Below are positions 19,030 to 28,929 of a stretch of 64,000 bases of DNA, in pieces. This stretch comes from Halioglobus sp. (lineage in GTDB: Bacteria > Pseudomonadota > Gammaproteobacteria > Pseudomonadales > Halieaceae). The stretch is taken from positions 1-64,000 of the forward strand of contig JAQWNG010000037.1 in NCBI GenBank assembly GCA_029246385.1, written 5' to 3'. The stretch's first letter is position 1. Every line of letters starts with the position of its first letter. Both the position numbers and the translations under genes were made by a program. The notes beneath the pieces are model-generated. The model searched no databases. It saw only the letters and a program-made list of their open reading frames with translations, and was not told where the DNA came from.

Positions 19030-20215
19030 GGGCAACCCTCCGCTTAATGTTGGCCTGAACCACAAAATGATCAATCAGCGGCGCAAACAAGTTGGCAAAT
19101 AAGATGGCCAACATAATGCCCTCCGGGAATGCCGGATTAACGACGCGTATCAATACTGTCATTACGCCGATTAATACCCCATAGGCCCATTTGCCGCTAT
19201 TCGTCATGGCTCCAGAGACGGGCTCAGTCGCCATAAACACCATGCCAAAGGCAAACCCACCAGCCACCAAGTGCCAGTACCAGGGCGTCGCAAATGCGGG
19301 ATTGCTGTCTGACCCGATCGCGTTCAACAGCCCCGAAAAAACCACCATGCCAAGAAATACTCCAAGAATAATTCTGTAAGAAGCAATGCGCGTCACCAGC
19401 AGCAACGCCATGCCCAGGAATACTGCAAGGGTAGACGTCTCACCTATGGAGCCCGGTATCGCACCGACAAAAGCCTGCGTCCATGTCCACTGTTGCTGCA
19501 GCATCTCAATGCCGCCGGAAGCGATAAGGGCTAATGGCGTGGCGGCTGTTACACCATCGACTGCAACCCACACGTCATCTCCTGACAACTGAACTGGATA
19601 AGCGAAATACAAGAACGCGCGCGCAGCCAAAGCGGGATTAAGGAAGTTCTTTCCAGTTCCACCGAAAATTTCTTTAGCCACGACTACGCCGAAGCTGATA
19701 CCAAGCGCGACTTGCCACAGAGGCACGTCAGGCGGGCAGATCAGCGCAAATAACACCGACGTAACGAAAAAACCTTCGTTCACTTCATGTCCGCGTTTAA
19801 CTGCGAACAAGAATTCCCAGCTAATGCCAACCAGAAAGGTAACTGCGTAAATGGGCACGAAGAACAACGCGCCATACCAGAGGCAATTCCAAATACTACT
19901 GCTGTCATAGCCCCCGAACATCTCAACCATTGAGCCACGCCAACCTTCAAGGGCAAAACCGTCAGGCATATATTCCATCGCCTGAAATCCAACGTTGTAC
20001 ATCCCATAAAACATAGCAGGAAACGTAGCCAACCATACCGTAATCATAATCCTCTTGAGGTCGATCCCGTCGCGGACGTGAGCGGTAGATTTGGTGACAG
20101 AATTGGGCGCATACAGAAACGTATCAAACACTTCGAATACCGCAAACCACTTTTGAAAACGTCCACCTTCCTGAAAGTGACGTTCCATGTTATCGAGCAT
20201 TCGTCTCAGCCCCAC
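19019..20215 (-). CDS. nqrB: Na+-translocating NADH:ubiquinone reductase subunit B
   Basis: 398 residues. Main membrane subunit, holding riboflavin and covalent FMN and forming the sodium path. N-terminal segment [14 protein letters not shown], about ten helices, [15 protein letters not shown], and DGVTAATPL as the likely FMN-Thr site. The start is GTG at 20215 with a near-perfect ribosome site AAGGAGGG 7 nt upstream, inside the end of nqrA. Confidence 0.96.
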   Translation of the reverse strand: MGLRRMLDNMERHFQEGGRFQKWFAVFEVFDTFLYAPNSVTKSTAHVRDGIDLKRIMITVWLATFPAMFYGMYNVGFQAMEYMPDGFALEGWRGSMVEMFGGYDSSSIWNCLWYGALFFVPIYAVTFLVGISWEFLFAVKRGHEVNEGFFVTSVLFALICPPDVPLWQVALGISFGVVVAKEIFGGTGKNFLNPALAARAFLYFAYPVQLSGDDVWVAVDGVTAATPLALIASGGIEMLQQQWTWTQAFVGAIPGSIGETSTLAVFLGMALLLVTRIASYRIILGVFLGMVVFSGLLNAIGSDSNPAFATPWYWHLVAGGFAFGMVFMATEPVSGAMTNSGKWAYGVLIGVMTVLIRVVNPAFPEGIMLAILFANLFAPLIDHFVVQANIKRRVARVQ

Positions 20216-20218
20216 GAT

Positions 20219-21556
20219 CTAACCCTCCTTCTCGATGCGTGTCAGGTTATCCCGCAGGATGGGACCATACTCGTATTTGCCGGGGCAAACATAGGTGCAC
20301 AGCGCAAGATCTTCTTCTTCCAACTCCAAACAGCCCAGCGCCTGAGCCATCTCTGTATCACCGACGATCAGCGCACGCAGTAATTGGGTGGGCAAAATAT
20401 CAAGCGGCATGATTTTTTCATAGCTGCCCACAGGCACCATTGCACGATCACTACCATGTGTGTTGGTTGTCATAGCAAAGCGCTTAGAGCCGAAAAAATT
20501 AGTGACATAGATGCCAAGGTTGGAGTGTTTTTCAAGACCCGGCGACGCCCAACCCATAAATTCTCGGTCGCGCCCCTCTAACAACACAGCAACTTGGTTG
20601 TGATAACGACCCAAATAGGAGGAACCCGCATGCACCGCCCTACCGCCAAGGACAGAGCCCGATACAATCCGATTCTCGCCATTTTTCAATTGGCCCGCGC
20701 ACAGCGCACGAAGATCGACACCGGTTCTAGTTCGCAGCAAACGAGGATGCTCTACCTGCGGGCCGCATAACGCGACGACCCGCTCTGTATAGATACGCCC
20801 ATCTAAAAAAAGACGACCTATGGCGATAACATCTTGGTACCCGATAGTCCAAACCGTTTTACTGGCACCAACAGCCTGCAGATGGTGCACATGCGTTCCA
20901 GCCAAGCCCGACGGGTGTGGCCCTTCAAACTCGGCGACCTCGATATTCGATGCATTACCCTCTGGCACTTGAGCGCCGGCGGCCTTGCACACGTATAGCG
21001 TACCAGCGGTGAGCGCCGCAAGGAGGTCCTGTCCCAGGCAGAAAGCCTCGGCCTGTTCGGAAATAAACAAGGTGGGGTCCGCCGCCAATGGGTGGGAATC
21101 CATGGCGGTAACAAAGATAGCGGCGGCCTCTGACTGTGGTGATGGCACCTTGCTGTAAGGTCGGGTTCTCAGAGCGGTCCATTGACCGCTGAGCACTAGC
21201 TGATCACGAATGGCGTGTGGCTCAGGCAAATCGTGTGCGGAGCAGGTCTGAAACACCACGGAATCGTCACCATCGATGTCGATAACCACAGACTGCAGCA
21301 CTCGCTTAGCCCCGCGGTTAATAGCCGCCACCACACCTGCTCCTGGTGAGGTATAGCAAACCCCTTCGGTCTTCTTGTCCGTAAACAGAAGCTGTCCAAG
21401 CTTGACGCGCTCACCTTCCTGCACCGCCATAGTTGGCTTCATTCCGACGTAGTCGAAACCGACCAAGGCCGCGGCTCGCGCCAAGGGCGCATCTTCGATT
21501 ACCTGCCGGGGGGCACCCAGAATAGGAATGTCCAGACCCCGTTTAATCTTGATCAT
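20219..21556 (-). CDS. nqrA: Na+-translocating NADH:ubiquinone reductase subunit A
   Basis: 445 residues; first gene of nqrABCDEF-apbE-nqrM. Soluble cytoplasmic subunit linked to quinone binding. Typical start MIKIKRGLDIPI, a biotinyl-lipoyl-like N-terminal part (GMKPTMAVQEGERVKLGQ) and GSYEKIMPLDILPTQLLRALI. It is preceded by a 277-bp gap with a perfect hairpin and a candidate promoter. Confidence 0.97.
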   Translation of the reverse strand: MIKIKRGLDIPILGAPRQVIEDAPLARAAALVGFDYVGMKPTMAVQEGERVKLGQLLFTDKKTEGVCYTSPGAGVVAAINRGAKRVLQSVVIDIDGDDSVVFQTCSAHDLPEPHAIRDQLVLSGQWTALRTRPYSKVPSPQSEAAAIFVTAMDSHPLAADPTLFISEQAEAFCLGQDLLAALTAGTLYVCKAAGAQVPEGNASNIEVAEFEGPHPSGLAGTHVHHLQAVGASKTVWTIGYQDVIAIGRLFLDGRIYTERVVALCGPQVEHPRLLRTRTGVDLRALCAGQLKNGENRIVSGSVLGGRAVHAGSSYLGRYHNQVAVLLEGRDREFMGWASPGLEKHSNLGIYVTNFFGSKRFAMTTNTHGSDRAMVPVGSYEKIMPLDILPTQLLRALIVGDTEMAQALGCLELEEEDLALCTYVCPGKYEYGPILRDNLTRIEKEG

Positions 21557-21596
21557 GCGATCTGCCTACAGCATCCAAAAATGTGATTATATCGAC

Positions 21597-21624
21597 GTTA
21601 CCTCGGAGCACTCTCCGAGGTAAC
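21597..21624. repeat. Perfect 12-bp inverted repeat in the nqrA leader
   Basis: GTTACCTCGGAG, loop CACT, CTCCGAGGTAAC, about 40 bp before the nqrA start and 210 bp after gap. No clean T-run follows on either strand. It could be an mRNA 5' structure, an operator, or a weak attenuator between gap and nqrA. Confidence 0.8.
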
Positions 21625-21706
21625 CAGAGCAGATAATACTGACTACTGCTACCGCAACGATGGTCATGACTGCGTTACTTTTGACCCGCAAATCTAAACC
21701 GCGCGC

Positions 21707-21735
21707 ATTATAGCGGAATGGCCACCTAAAACACC
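21707..21735 (-). promoter_or_regulatory. Candidate nqr operon promoter
   Basis: Minus strand consensus TATAAT (21712-21707) with a weak -35 (GGTGTT, 21735-21730) at 17-bp spacing. Transcription would start near 21700 and carry the 12-bp hairpin in the nqrA leader. The surrounding 120 bp are AT-rich. Confidence 0.45.
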
Positions 21736-21833
21736 ATATCGGCGAGGTGTTTGTGTGATTTTGAGCAAAATTAGCGCACGGAGTGCTAAAGAACCAAAAC
21801 ACTGCAAATTTAACGGCAAATACTAACGGCGTC

Positions 21834-23306
21834 TTAGGCTTTTTTCGGGTATACGGCGTAGTTGATCCCAGCCATCTGTTCCAATATCCGTTGGACCTGA
21901 CAACTGTAACCAAACTCATTGTCGTACCACAGATAAAGAACAGCATGCTTGTCGTTTACTATCGTGGCCTTGGCATCAAAAATACACGCGTGCCTAGAAC
22001 CCACAAAATCGCTAGAGACCACTTCCGGCGAGGCGGAATAATCAATCTGCCGATGTAACGGCGAATGCAGCGCCTGATCGCGCATAAACTCGTTGACCTC
22101 ATCGGTTGTTGTCTCTCGAGCCAGGGTCAGATTGAGGATTGCCATCGAAACATTAGGCGTCGGAACTCGAATGGCGTTTCCGGTCAGCTTTCCCGCCAGT
22201 TGCGGCAGCACTTTACCCACTGCCACTGCCGCGCCAGTTTCCGTAATCACCATATTAAGCGGCGCACTCCGGCCGCGACGCGACGCATCGTGGTAATTAT
22301 CGATCAAGTTTTGATCATTTGTATAAGCATGCACCGTCTCGACATGGCCGGCGACAATCCCAAATTCGTCATCCATTGCTTTCAAAGGTGGCACTATTGC
22401 ATTAGTGGTACAGGATGCGGCAGAAATAATATTGTCAGTGGGCTCGATCATGTCGCTGTTGATGCCCGCCACAATATTTTTCAGCGTGCCCTTGCCGGGG
22501 GCAGTTAAAATAACCTTGCTGACGCCTTTACTTCGGAGGTGTCTCGAAAGCCCGGCTTCATCGCGCCATACGCCGGTGTTATCGATAATAATCGCGTTGT
22601 CGATGCCGTATTCGGTGTAATCAACCGCATCAGGGGCGTCCGAATATATAACCTTAATTTCATTGCCATTGGCGACAAAGGACTGACGCTCATCATCAAC
22701 GCGTATAGTACCTTCAAAAGACCCATGCACCGAATCGCGGCGCAGCAGGCTTGCGCGTTTTTCTAGATCGTTGAGGGCTTTACCCTTTCGCACCACAATG
22801 GCGCGCAATCGAAGACAATCTCCGCCATCAGTCTTGTCGATCAAGATACGGGCCAAAAGACGACCAATGCGGCCAAAACCATATAACACGACGTCTTGCG
22901 GTTCGCTCAGTGGCTTGCCGGTGGCACCTATCAGAGAGTCCAGCTCTCGATCGATGTATTGCTCAAGACTCAAGCCTTCAGCTGGGTCCTGCGACGAATA
23001 GCCCACCGCCAAACGACCTACATCGATATGCGCCGGCCCCAAATCGAGCTGGCTCAGTCGATCAAACACGGGGAAGGTTTCCTTCTCGGATAACTCATTC
23101 CCTGCCACTTGCCGCACATAGCGGTGATCTTTCATTATTTGGTAGACCGATCGGTTGACCAGAGGCTTACCATAGATATAGCACTTGACATTCTTTTCGC
23201 GGGACAGCTGCCCTACCAAGGGGATCATGCCCTCGGCCATTGCCTCGCGCTGCTTCCAATCTTTGAAGTAGTCGTCGGGACGCGCTCGCTTGGTCTGGTC
23301 TGTCAT
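21834..23306 (-). CDS. gap: Glyceraldehyde-3-phosphate dehydrogenase, long form
   Basis: 490 residues from the ATG at 23306 (MTDQTKRARPDDYFKDW); a GTG seven codons upstream is possible. It has a roughly 130-residue N-terminal extension ahead of the normal GAPDH fold, as in the long gammaproteobacterial form found beside mfd in pseudomonads. The NAD fold YGFGRIGR, catalytic SAASCTTNAIVPPLKAM (Cys299) and YDNEFGYSCQVQR are intact. Converts glyceraldehyde-3-phosphate and 1,3-bisphosphoglycerate; the physiological direction is not shown. Divergent from mfd. Confidence 0.94.
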   Translation of the reverse strand: MTDQTKRARPDDYFKDWKQREAMAEGMIPLVGQLSREKNVKCYIYGKPLVNRSVYQIMKDHRYVRQVAGNELSEKETFPVFDRLSQLDLGPAHIDVGRLAVGYSSQDPAEGLSLEQYIDRELDSLIGATGKPLSEPQDVVLYGFGRIGRLLARILIDKTDGGDCLRLRAIVVRKGKALNDLEKRASLLRRDSVHGSFEGTIRVDDERQSFVANGNEIKVIYSDAPDAVDYTEYGIDNAIIIDNTGVWRDEAGLSRHLRSKGVSKVILTAPGKGTLKNIVAGINSDMIEPTDNIISAASCTTNAIVPPLKAMDDEFGIVAGHVETVHAYTNDQNLIDNYHDASRRGRSAPLNMVITETGAAVAVGKVLPQLAGKLTGNAIRVPTPNVSMAILNLTLARETTTDEVNEFMRDQALHSPLHRQIDYSASPEVVSSDFVGSRHACIFDAKATIVNDKHAVLYLWYDNEFGYSCQVQRILEQMAGINYAVYPKKA

Positions 23307-23414
23307 CTTATACCCGTGATTTTCCACTCACATTAAGGAAGCGTATTATCGTCCGCGGACTAGCGGGGCGCAAGCCGCTATGCGTCATATTCACGGTCTC
23401 TGCAGGCAGCCCCT

Positions 23415-23443
23415 ATGACGATCGCTGGCACCTCCGTTATAAT
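23415..23443 (+). promoter_or_regulatory. Candidate mfd promoter
   Basis: ATGACG (23415-23420), a 17-bp spacer and TATAAT (23438-23443), 51 bp before the mfd start. Four of six -35 bases and all six -10 bases match sigma-70 consensus. Confidence 0.5.
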
Positions 23444-23494
23444 GACTCGGTTAAACACTCAGCATGACCTCACCGCATAAGCGACTGATATTCT

Positions 23495-26400
23495 ATGTTC
23501 ACCAAGCTGGTTGAAAAAACGCCGTGGCCACAAAATCGTGGCTCACGGTCCGCTCTGGGGCCTTTTAGCGGTTGTGCCGACGCACGCTGTATCGCAGAGC
23601 TCGCTGTTGCCGGGCGCCTGCTGGTTGTTGTCACTTCCGATACTAGTTCTGCGCTCGCGCTAGAACGTGAACTGCCTTTTTTTCTCAATGGCCCCAACGA
23701 AATTCTAGCTTTCCCAGACTGGGAAACCCTCCCCTACGACAATTTTTCACCCCACCAGGACATCATTTCGGAGCGGCTCCATACATTGCATCGATTGCCT
23801 AGCCTAACCGAAGGCATCATGATTGTGCCGGTGCCAACACTGATGCATCGGCTGGCCCCGACAGAATACATCGCCGGTGCAAGCTTAGTGCTGCAAACCG
23901 GACAAACATTAGATGTCGCGACGTTCCGTCACAATCTCCAGCGCAACGGCTATTTAAACGTTGAAACCGTCTACGAGCATGGCGAATTCGCTTTACGCGG
24001 CTCACTGATCGATGTCTATCCAATGGGTACTGACTTGCCATTTCGTATTGACCTACTCGATAGCGAGATTGATTCGGTGCGTACGTTCGACCCCGAGACT
24101 CAGCGCACTGTCGCCAAGGTGGACGGCATAAACCTCCTCCCCGCTCGGGAATATCCGCTGGAGCCCGCAGCGGTTCGTCGATTTCAGATGAATTGGTATG
24201 ATAGCTTCGAGGTTGACCACGACCTCTGTCCGACCTACACGGACGTGAGCGCGGGCCGCAGCCCGGGCGGTTGCGAGTATTATCTGCCACTTTTCTTTGA
24301 GCAGTGCGCTACGCTATTTGATTACTTTCCAGATAATACCGCGATTATCACCACAGGAGATCATCACGGCGTCGCGCAACATTTTTGGAAAGAAGTGGGC
24401 ATTCGGTTCGAAGAATATGGCGTCGACCCTCGGCGGCCCTTATTGCCGCCACAACGTTGCTTCACTTCGGTTGAAGAACTGTATGCCCAATTCAAGCGGT
24501 TTCCGGTCTTAGAGTTGCGCCACAATCCCGACGCATCCGTGCACCAACAGACAGAGGTTCAACCACCCCCTGACCTAGCCAGCAATCATCACGGCCACTC
24601 TCCCACTGACAATCTGGCAAGGTTCCTTCGGCAACATACTGGCCCTGTGCTTCTGTGCGCTGAATCTGCCGGGCGGCGAGAAGTATTGCTAGAATCTCTG
24701 CGTGAGCTGCAGCTGAACCCGCCTGTCACAGAAGACTGGCGGCGCTTCATTGACTCAGGCTTAGACTTTGCTATTGCCACAGCTCCACTTGATCGCGGAC
24801 TGTATTTTGGCCCCGACCATCCCACGCTAGTGTGCGAGGCGCAATTATTCGGCAACCGTGTTGCGCAACGCCGACGCCGCAAAAAAAGCGACGAAACTCT
24901 TCAGGCCAACGCCTTTAAAGCACTTAACGAACTGCGCGAAGGGGTTGCTGTTGTCCATTTGGAACACGGCGTAGGACGCTATGTAGGTTTGCAAAAACTG
25001 TCAGTAGATGGTCAGGAGTTTGAGTTTTTAGCACTCGAGTACGCTCTGGGTGCTCGCCTGTATGTCCCCGTCGCTTCACTACACCTCATCAGCCGATACT
25101 CTGGCTCCGACCCCGAAACCGCTCCGCTGCACAAGTTAGGATCTGATCAATGGGAAAAAGCACGACGCAAAGCCAGCGAAAAGGTCAACGATATCGCGGC
25201 GCAATTACTAGAAGTCTATGCCCGACGTGAGGCACGCGAAGGCTATATTTTTGAATCACAGGAACAAGCCTATGCACTATTCTGTGCCGCCTTCCCTTTT
25301 GAGGAAACCCCAGACCAAGAAGCAACTATCCGCGCTGTTATGGAGGACATGTGCAGTCCTCGTGTCATGGACCGACTCGTCTGCGGTGATGTCGGATTCG
25401 GAAAAACGGAAGTGGCATTGCGCGCAGCCTTCGTCGCAACCAACAACCGCAAACAGGTCGCGATACTGGCTCCCACTACGTTATTAGCGCAGCAACATTA
25501 CAGCACCTTTAGCGACCGGTTTGCCGACTGGCCAGTAACGGTAGAAGTCGTATCTCGCTTCAAATCGACAAAACAGGTGACAGACATCATGCACAGAGCC
25601 GCGTCCGGCGGCATTGATATTTTAATTGGTACGCATAAGTTGCTGCAGAATGATTTTCGTTTTAACGATCTAGGGCTTCTGATTATCGATGAAGAACACC
25701 GGTTCGGCGTGAAGCAGAAGGAAGTGATTAAGGCTTTGCGCTCAGAAGTCGACATTCTAACGCTGACCGCAACACCGATTCCGAGAACCCTGAATATGGC
25801 GCTGGGCGGCATGCGTGATCTCTCTATCATTGCGACTCCGCCAGCCCGACGCTTGTCGATCAAAACCTTTGTGCGCGAACATAATATCGCATTGATCAAG
25901 GAGGCGGTACTGCGCGAAACACTACGCGGGGGCCAAGTTTACTATCTACACAATGAAGTAAAAACGATAGAAGAAACTGCACGCAAACTGCGCGAGTTAC
26001 TCCCGAATATCAATATTGCGGTTGCTCATGGGCAAATGCCCGAAAGCCAACTGGAGCAAATGATGTCGAGTTTTTATCACCGACACCAGCATGTACTCCT
26101 GTGCACCACAATCATCGAAACGGGTATTGATATCCCCAATGCCAATACCATTATTATTGAGCGTGCCGACAAGCTGGGCCTAGCGCAGTTGCATCAGTTA
26201 CGCGGACGGGTTGGTCGATCTCACCATCAGGCCTACGCTTATCTTCTTACTCCTCCACGTTCAGTGATGACCAGAGATGCGGGCAAACGACTAGACGCAG
26301 TTGAGGCCGCTGGGGACTTAGGATCAGGCTACCTTTTAGCTACTCAAGACCTTGAAATCCGTGGCGCTGGAGAATTACTAGGCGATGAACAGAGTGGCCA

Positions 26401-26965
26401 AATCCACAGCGTTGGCTTTTCTATGTATATGGACATGTTGCAGAGGGCAGTTGAATCGCTTCAACGTGGCGAGATACCCAATGTTGATGCGCCGCTAGAC
26501 CAAGGGACGGAGGTAAATCTGCACGCACCCGCGCTTATTCCCGATGACTATTTACCAGACGTCAACGGACGGTTAATTTTGTACAAACGGATTGCTGCAG
26601 CCACTAGCGATATCGAGCTGCGCAGCCTGCAGGTAGAAATGATTGACCGATTTGGCCTGTTGCCACTGCCTGTTAACAATCTGTTTCAGGTTTCGCGATT
26701 GCGCCTCAAAGCGCAAGATCTGGGCATCCGCGCTATTGAAGCCGGGCCTGAGGGTGGTAGTATCGATTTCAAGGTGACAACGCCTGTCGACCCTATGAGT
26801 CTGGTTAAGTTGGTGCAATCTGACCCCCGCTCGTTTAAGTTGGCGGGAGCCACTAGGCTGCGTTTCGAGCAGCATTTGTCTGACATCGACGAACGTCAGC
26901 GCTACCTTGAGCAGCTAATGGACACCTTTATGACACAACCCACTGAGAGCACCGATGATGCCTGA
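23495..26965 (+). CDS. mfd: Transcription-repair coupling factor
   Basis: 1156 residues, normal for Mfd. Removes RNA polymerase stalled at DNA damage and recruits UvrA. An N-terminal UvrB-like module (PDWETLPYDNFSPHQD), the RNA-polymerase-interacting domain near residues 475-540, then the RecG-like translocase with Walker A GDVGFGKTE (Lys637), DEEH box at 732-735, TATPIPRTLNMAL and QLRGRVGRS, and the C-terminal TRCF domain. No frameshift. Its stop overlaps csiV by 11 bp. With uvrC and lexA in the window it adds to the repair gene content. Confidence 0.97.
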   Translation: MFTKLVEKTPWPQNRGSRSALGPFSGCADARCIAELAVAGRLLVVVTSDTSSALALERELPFFLNGPNEILAFPDWETLPYDNFSPHQDIISERLHTLHRLPSLTEGIMIVPVPTLMHRLAPTEYIAGASLVLQTGQTLDVATFRHNLQRNGYLNVETVYEHGEFALRGSLIDVYPMGTDLPFRIDLLDSEIDSVRTFDPETQRTVAKVDGINLLPAREYPLEPAAVRRFQMNWYDSFEVDHDLCPTYTDVSAGRSPGGCEYYLPLFFEQCATLFDYFPDNTAIITTGDHHGVAQHFWKEVGIRFEEYGVDPRRPLLPPQRCFTSVEELYAQFKRFPVLELRHNPDASVHQQTEVQPPPDLASNHHGHSPTDNLARFLRQHTGPVLLCAESAGRREVLLESLRELQLNPPVTEDWRRFIDSGLDFAIATAPLDRGLYFGPDHPTLVCEAQLFGNRVAQRRRRKKSDETLQANAFKALNELREGVAVVHLEHGVGRYVGLQKLSVDGQEFEFLALEYALGARLYVPVASLHLISRYSGSDPETAPLHKLGSDQWEKARRKASEKVNDIAAQLLEVYARREAREGYIFESQEQAYALFCAAFPFEETPDQEATIRAVMEDMCSPRVMDRLVCGDVGFGKTEVALRAAFVATNNRKQVAILAPTTLLAQQHYSTFSDRFADWPVTVEVVSRFKSTKQVTDIMHRAASGGIDILIGTHKLLQNDFRFNDLGLLIIDEEHRFGVKQKEVIKALRSEVDILTLTATPIPRTLNMALGGMRDLSIIATPPARRLSIKTFVREHNIALIKEAVLRETLRGGQVYYLHNEVKTIEETARKLRELLPNINIAVAHGQMPESQLEQMMSSFYHRHQHVLLCTTIIETGIDIPNANTIIIERADKLGLAQLHQLRGRVGRSHHQAYAYLLTPPRSVMTRDAGKRLDAVEAAGDLGSGYLLATQDLEIRGAGELLGDEQSGQIHSVGFSMYMDMLQRAVESLQRGEIPNVDAPLDQGTEVNLHAPALIPDDYLPDVNGRLILYKRIAAATSDIELRSLQVEMIDRFGLLPLPVNNLFQVSRLRLKAQDLGIRAIEAGPEGGSIDFKVTTPVDPMSLVKLVQSDPRSFKLAGATRLRFEQHLSDIDERQRYLEQLMDTFMTQPTESTDDA

Positions 26966-27896
26966 CCGACTCCGCGCGCAATTTATCCTGCCCTTCTTGA
27001 TCTGTGCGGCACTGCTATGCTCACGGTATAGCGAGGCTCAGACGGATACGTGGTATCAAGTGGAGCTGATAGTATTTAGTCATTCTGCAGGGAGCGCCGC
27101 GGAGCAATGGGACGCAACGCCAGACCTTACCTACCCTGAGACATCACGCCTGCTAGCAGACGAACTCAGTCTGCCAGCAGTGTCGACTTCGCGCGAGCAA
27201 GCGGCGCCAACAACCCCATCGCAACCAACAGCGTTCACCCTCCTCCCCTCTAACCAGCGTGCACTGCGCAACAAGGCCGCGGCGATACAGCGCAGCAGCC
27301 GCTATCAGGTCCTTTTCCACGAAGCCTGGAATCAACAGATAACCGATCGGGCCAACGCATTACCCATAATACTGGACCGGTCGGGGGATGGAGGCGCATG
27401 GCCTGCGTTACAAGGAACAATCAAGCTCTATGTCGCCCGCTACCTCTATTTAGAAACGAACCTGTGGCTCAACACCCGTGGCGAATACCTATCTGGCTCT
27501 TGGCGTATGCCAGCGCCGCCAGTGGGACCCTCTTCGCGCAGTTTCGAGGAGTCGGAGTTTGAGTTGCTATTGACGCCGGAGCCAGAAGCAGAGTTGGCGT
27601 TGCGAAGGAATTCAGAGCAGCCCCAGAATCAAAACCTCAGCGCAGACCCGACAATGAGCCTTGAGCCTGAGCTAGCACCATCAGCCTTCATCACAATCAC
27701 CGACAACATAGAGACACTTGAGCCAATCTACCCCTTCCGCCACGCCGTCCTGTTGCAGCAAACGCGCCGCATGCGCAGTGGCGAAGTGCACTATATCGAT
27801 CATCCAATGCTCGGCGTTGTCGTGACAATAACACCGTTGCCTGAGCCGAGGTCGCAGACTGTGTCGCAAGCCACGTCGCAGTCGCCGGGTACCTAA
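26955..27896 (+). CDS. csiV: CsiV-like envelope (peptidoglycan-binding) protein
   Basis: 313 residues. Cleavable signal peptide (ILPFLICAALLCSRYSEA), then WYQVELIVFSH, the hallmark start of the CsiV family found downstream of mfd in gammaproteobacteria. In Vibrio cholerae CsiV works with the muropeptide transglycosylase LpoA-type machinery and cell-wall stress; that role is carried over by family only. The centre is Pro/Ser/Glu-rich and low in complexity; the end has LYVARYLYLE and HPMLGVVVTI typical of the family. Coupled to mfd by an 11-bp overlap. Confidence 0.85.
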   Translation: MMPDRLRAQFILPFLICAALLCSRYSEAQTDTWYQVELIVFSHSAGSAAEQWDATPDLTYPETSRLLADELSLPAVSTSREQAAPTTPSQPTAFTLLPSNQRALRNKAAAIQRSSRYQVLFHEAWNQQITDRANALPIILDRSGDGGAWPALQGTIKLYVARYLYLETNLWLNTRGEYLSGSWRMPAPPVGPSSRSFEESEFELLLTPEPEAELALRRNSEQPQNQNLSADPTMSLEPELAPSAFITITDNIETLEPIYPFRHAVLLQQTRRMRSGEVHYIDHPMLGVVVTITPLPEPRSQTVSQATSQSPGT

Positions 27897-27905
27897 GCTA
27901 GCGAC

Positions 27906-28646
27906 TCAACGATTGCGTAGTAGCTGACTGAGTAGTTGCTGCACGGCCGCAGCCTCCCGTACCAGAGTGTCTCGCATCATAGCCAATGTGAGAGGCAAGG
28001 TGCCAAGGCCGGCGGCAGGGTTCACAACCATACACACCGAGGCATACGGCAGCCCAAGCTCGCAGGCTAGGGCAGCTTCAGGCATGCCGGTCATACCAAC
28101 CACATCGCACCCATCCCGCGCCAAGCGCTGCACCTCCGCCGAAGTTTCAAGGCGTGGCCCCTGAGTGGCAGCATAAACGCCTGCGGCTTCATGCGGAATA
28201 TTGGCAGCCTCCGCGGCCGCTAACAGTTCCATGCGCAGCCCCCGCGCATAAGGCTCAGTGAAGTCGATATGCATCAATTTACCATCCTTCCCGTCATCAA
28301 AAGTATGCTCACGTCCCCACGTGTAATCAACGACCTGATGCGGAATCACTAATCGTCCCGGTCGCATCGATTCTGTAATCCCGCCCACCGCGTTTATAGC
28401 GACCACAGCGCCAACCTCCATGAACTGCAGCGCCCACAGATTAGCCCGATAGTTAATCATATGGGGTGGAATCGCTCTATGGCTGCCGTGACGCTGCAGG
28501 AAAAACAGCGAGTGCTCACCCAGTTGGCCCTCCTGTATCGGCTCGGAAGGCTCTCCATAGGGGGTCTGCACAGAGTGCTCCTTAAGCACTTCAAGATCCT
28601 CCAGATCATCAATTCCGGTCCCCCCGATAATGGCAAGCGGTCTCAT
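27906..28646 (-). CDS. S-methyl-5'-thioinosine phosphorylase (MTA phosphorylase family)
   Basis: 246 residues. Family PNP/MTAP-2, which cleaves methylthioinosine or methylthioadenosine with phosphate in methionine and purine salvage. Start IIGGTGIDDL, phosphate site RHG (FLQRHGSHRAIPPHMINYRANL), AINAVGGI, ATQGPRLETSAEV and DVVGMTGMPEAALA. In Pseudomonas the neighbour of csiV is the thioinosine-specific enzyme, which favours that activity; sequence alone does not fix substrate choice. It converges on csiV with a 9-bp gap. Confidence 0.87.
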   Translation of the reverse strand: MRPLAIIGGTGIDDLEDLEVLKEHSVQTPYGEPSEPIQEGQLGEHSLFFLQRHGSHRAIPPHMINYRANLWALQFMEVGAVVAINAVGGITESMRPGRLVIPHQVVDYTWGREHTFDDGKDGKLMHIDFTEPYARGLRMELLAAAEAANIPHEAAGVYAATQGPRLETSAEVQRLARDGCDVVGMTGMPEAALACELGLPYASVCMVVNPAAGLGTLPLTLAMMRDTLVREAAAVQQLLSQLLRNR

Positions 28647-28863
28647 GCTGTATGCACCTGCGTTGTCCTCTGACTACTGACGACACCCAACTCTAGGGCA
28701 TCATTTGCAGCGCTATGGTAACACTTGATCGGCATGCTAACAGTTCCTTGCTGGCATCTCCGGCTTCAGCCGGAACGAGTACAAATAGCGCCGCATTATC
28801 GCGGTTGGCAAAAGCAAAGGTATGCGGCTATGCAGATTAATACTAGAAGCACCTGAGCCCGTA

Positions 28864-28917
28864 TTGTTTTTCTCCGTTATTACTGTATATAATCACAGCA
28901 CCTGTATAAATACACAT
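28864..28917 (+). promoter_or_regulatory. lexA promoter with two LexA (SOS) operators
   Basis: Promoter TTGTTT (28864-28869), 18 bp, TATAAT (28888-28893). Operator 1 is CTG-N10-CAG at 28883-28898 covering the -10; operator 2 is CTG-N10-CAT at 28902-28917, 19 bp downstream. The double site gives tight autorepression, as in E. coli lexA. The upstream 28647-28860 holds only a short GC hairpin near 28760. Confidence 0.85.
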
Positions 28918-28929
28918 AAGGTGTTTGAC

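Noticed and set aside
28755-28775. Short GC hairpin upstream of lexA as a terminator
   Set aside because: Loop of only 2-4 nt and no T-run on either strand.
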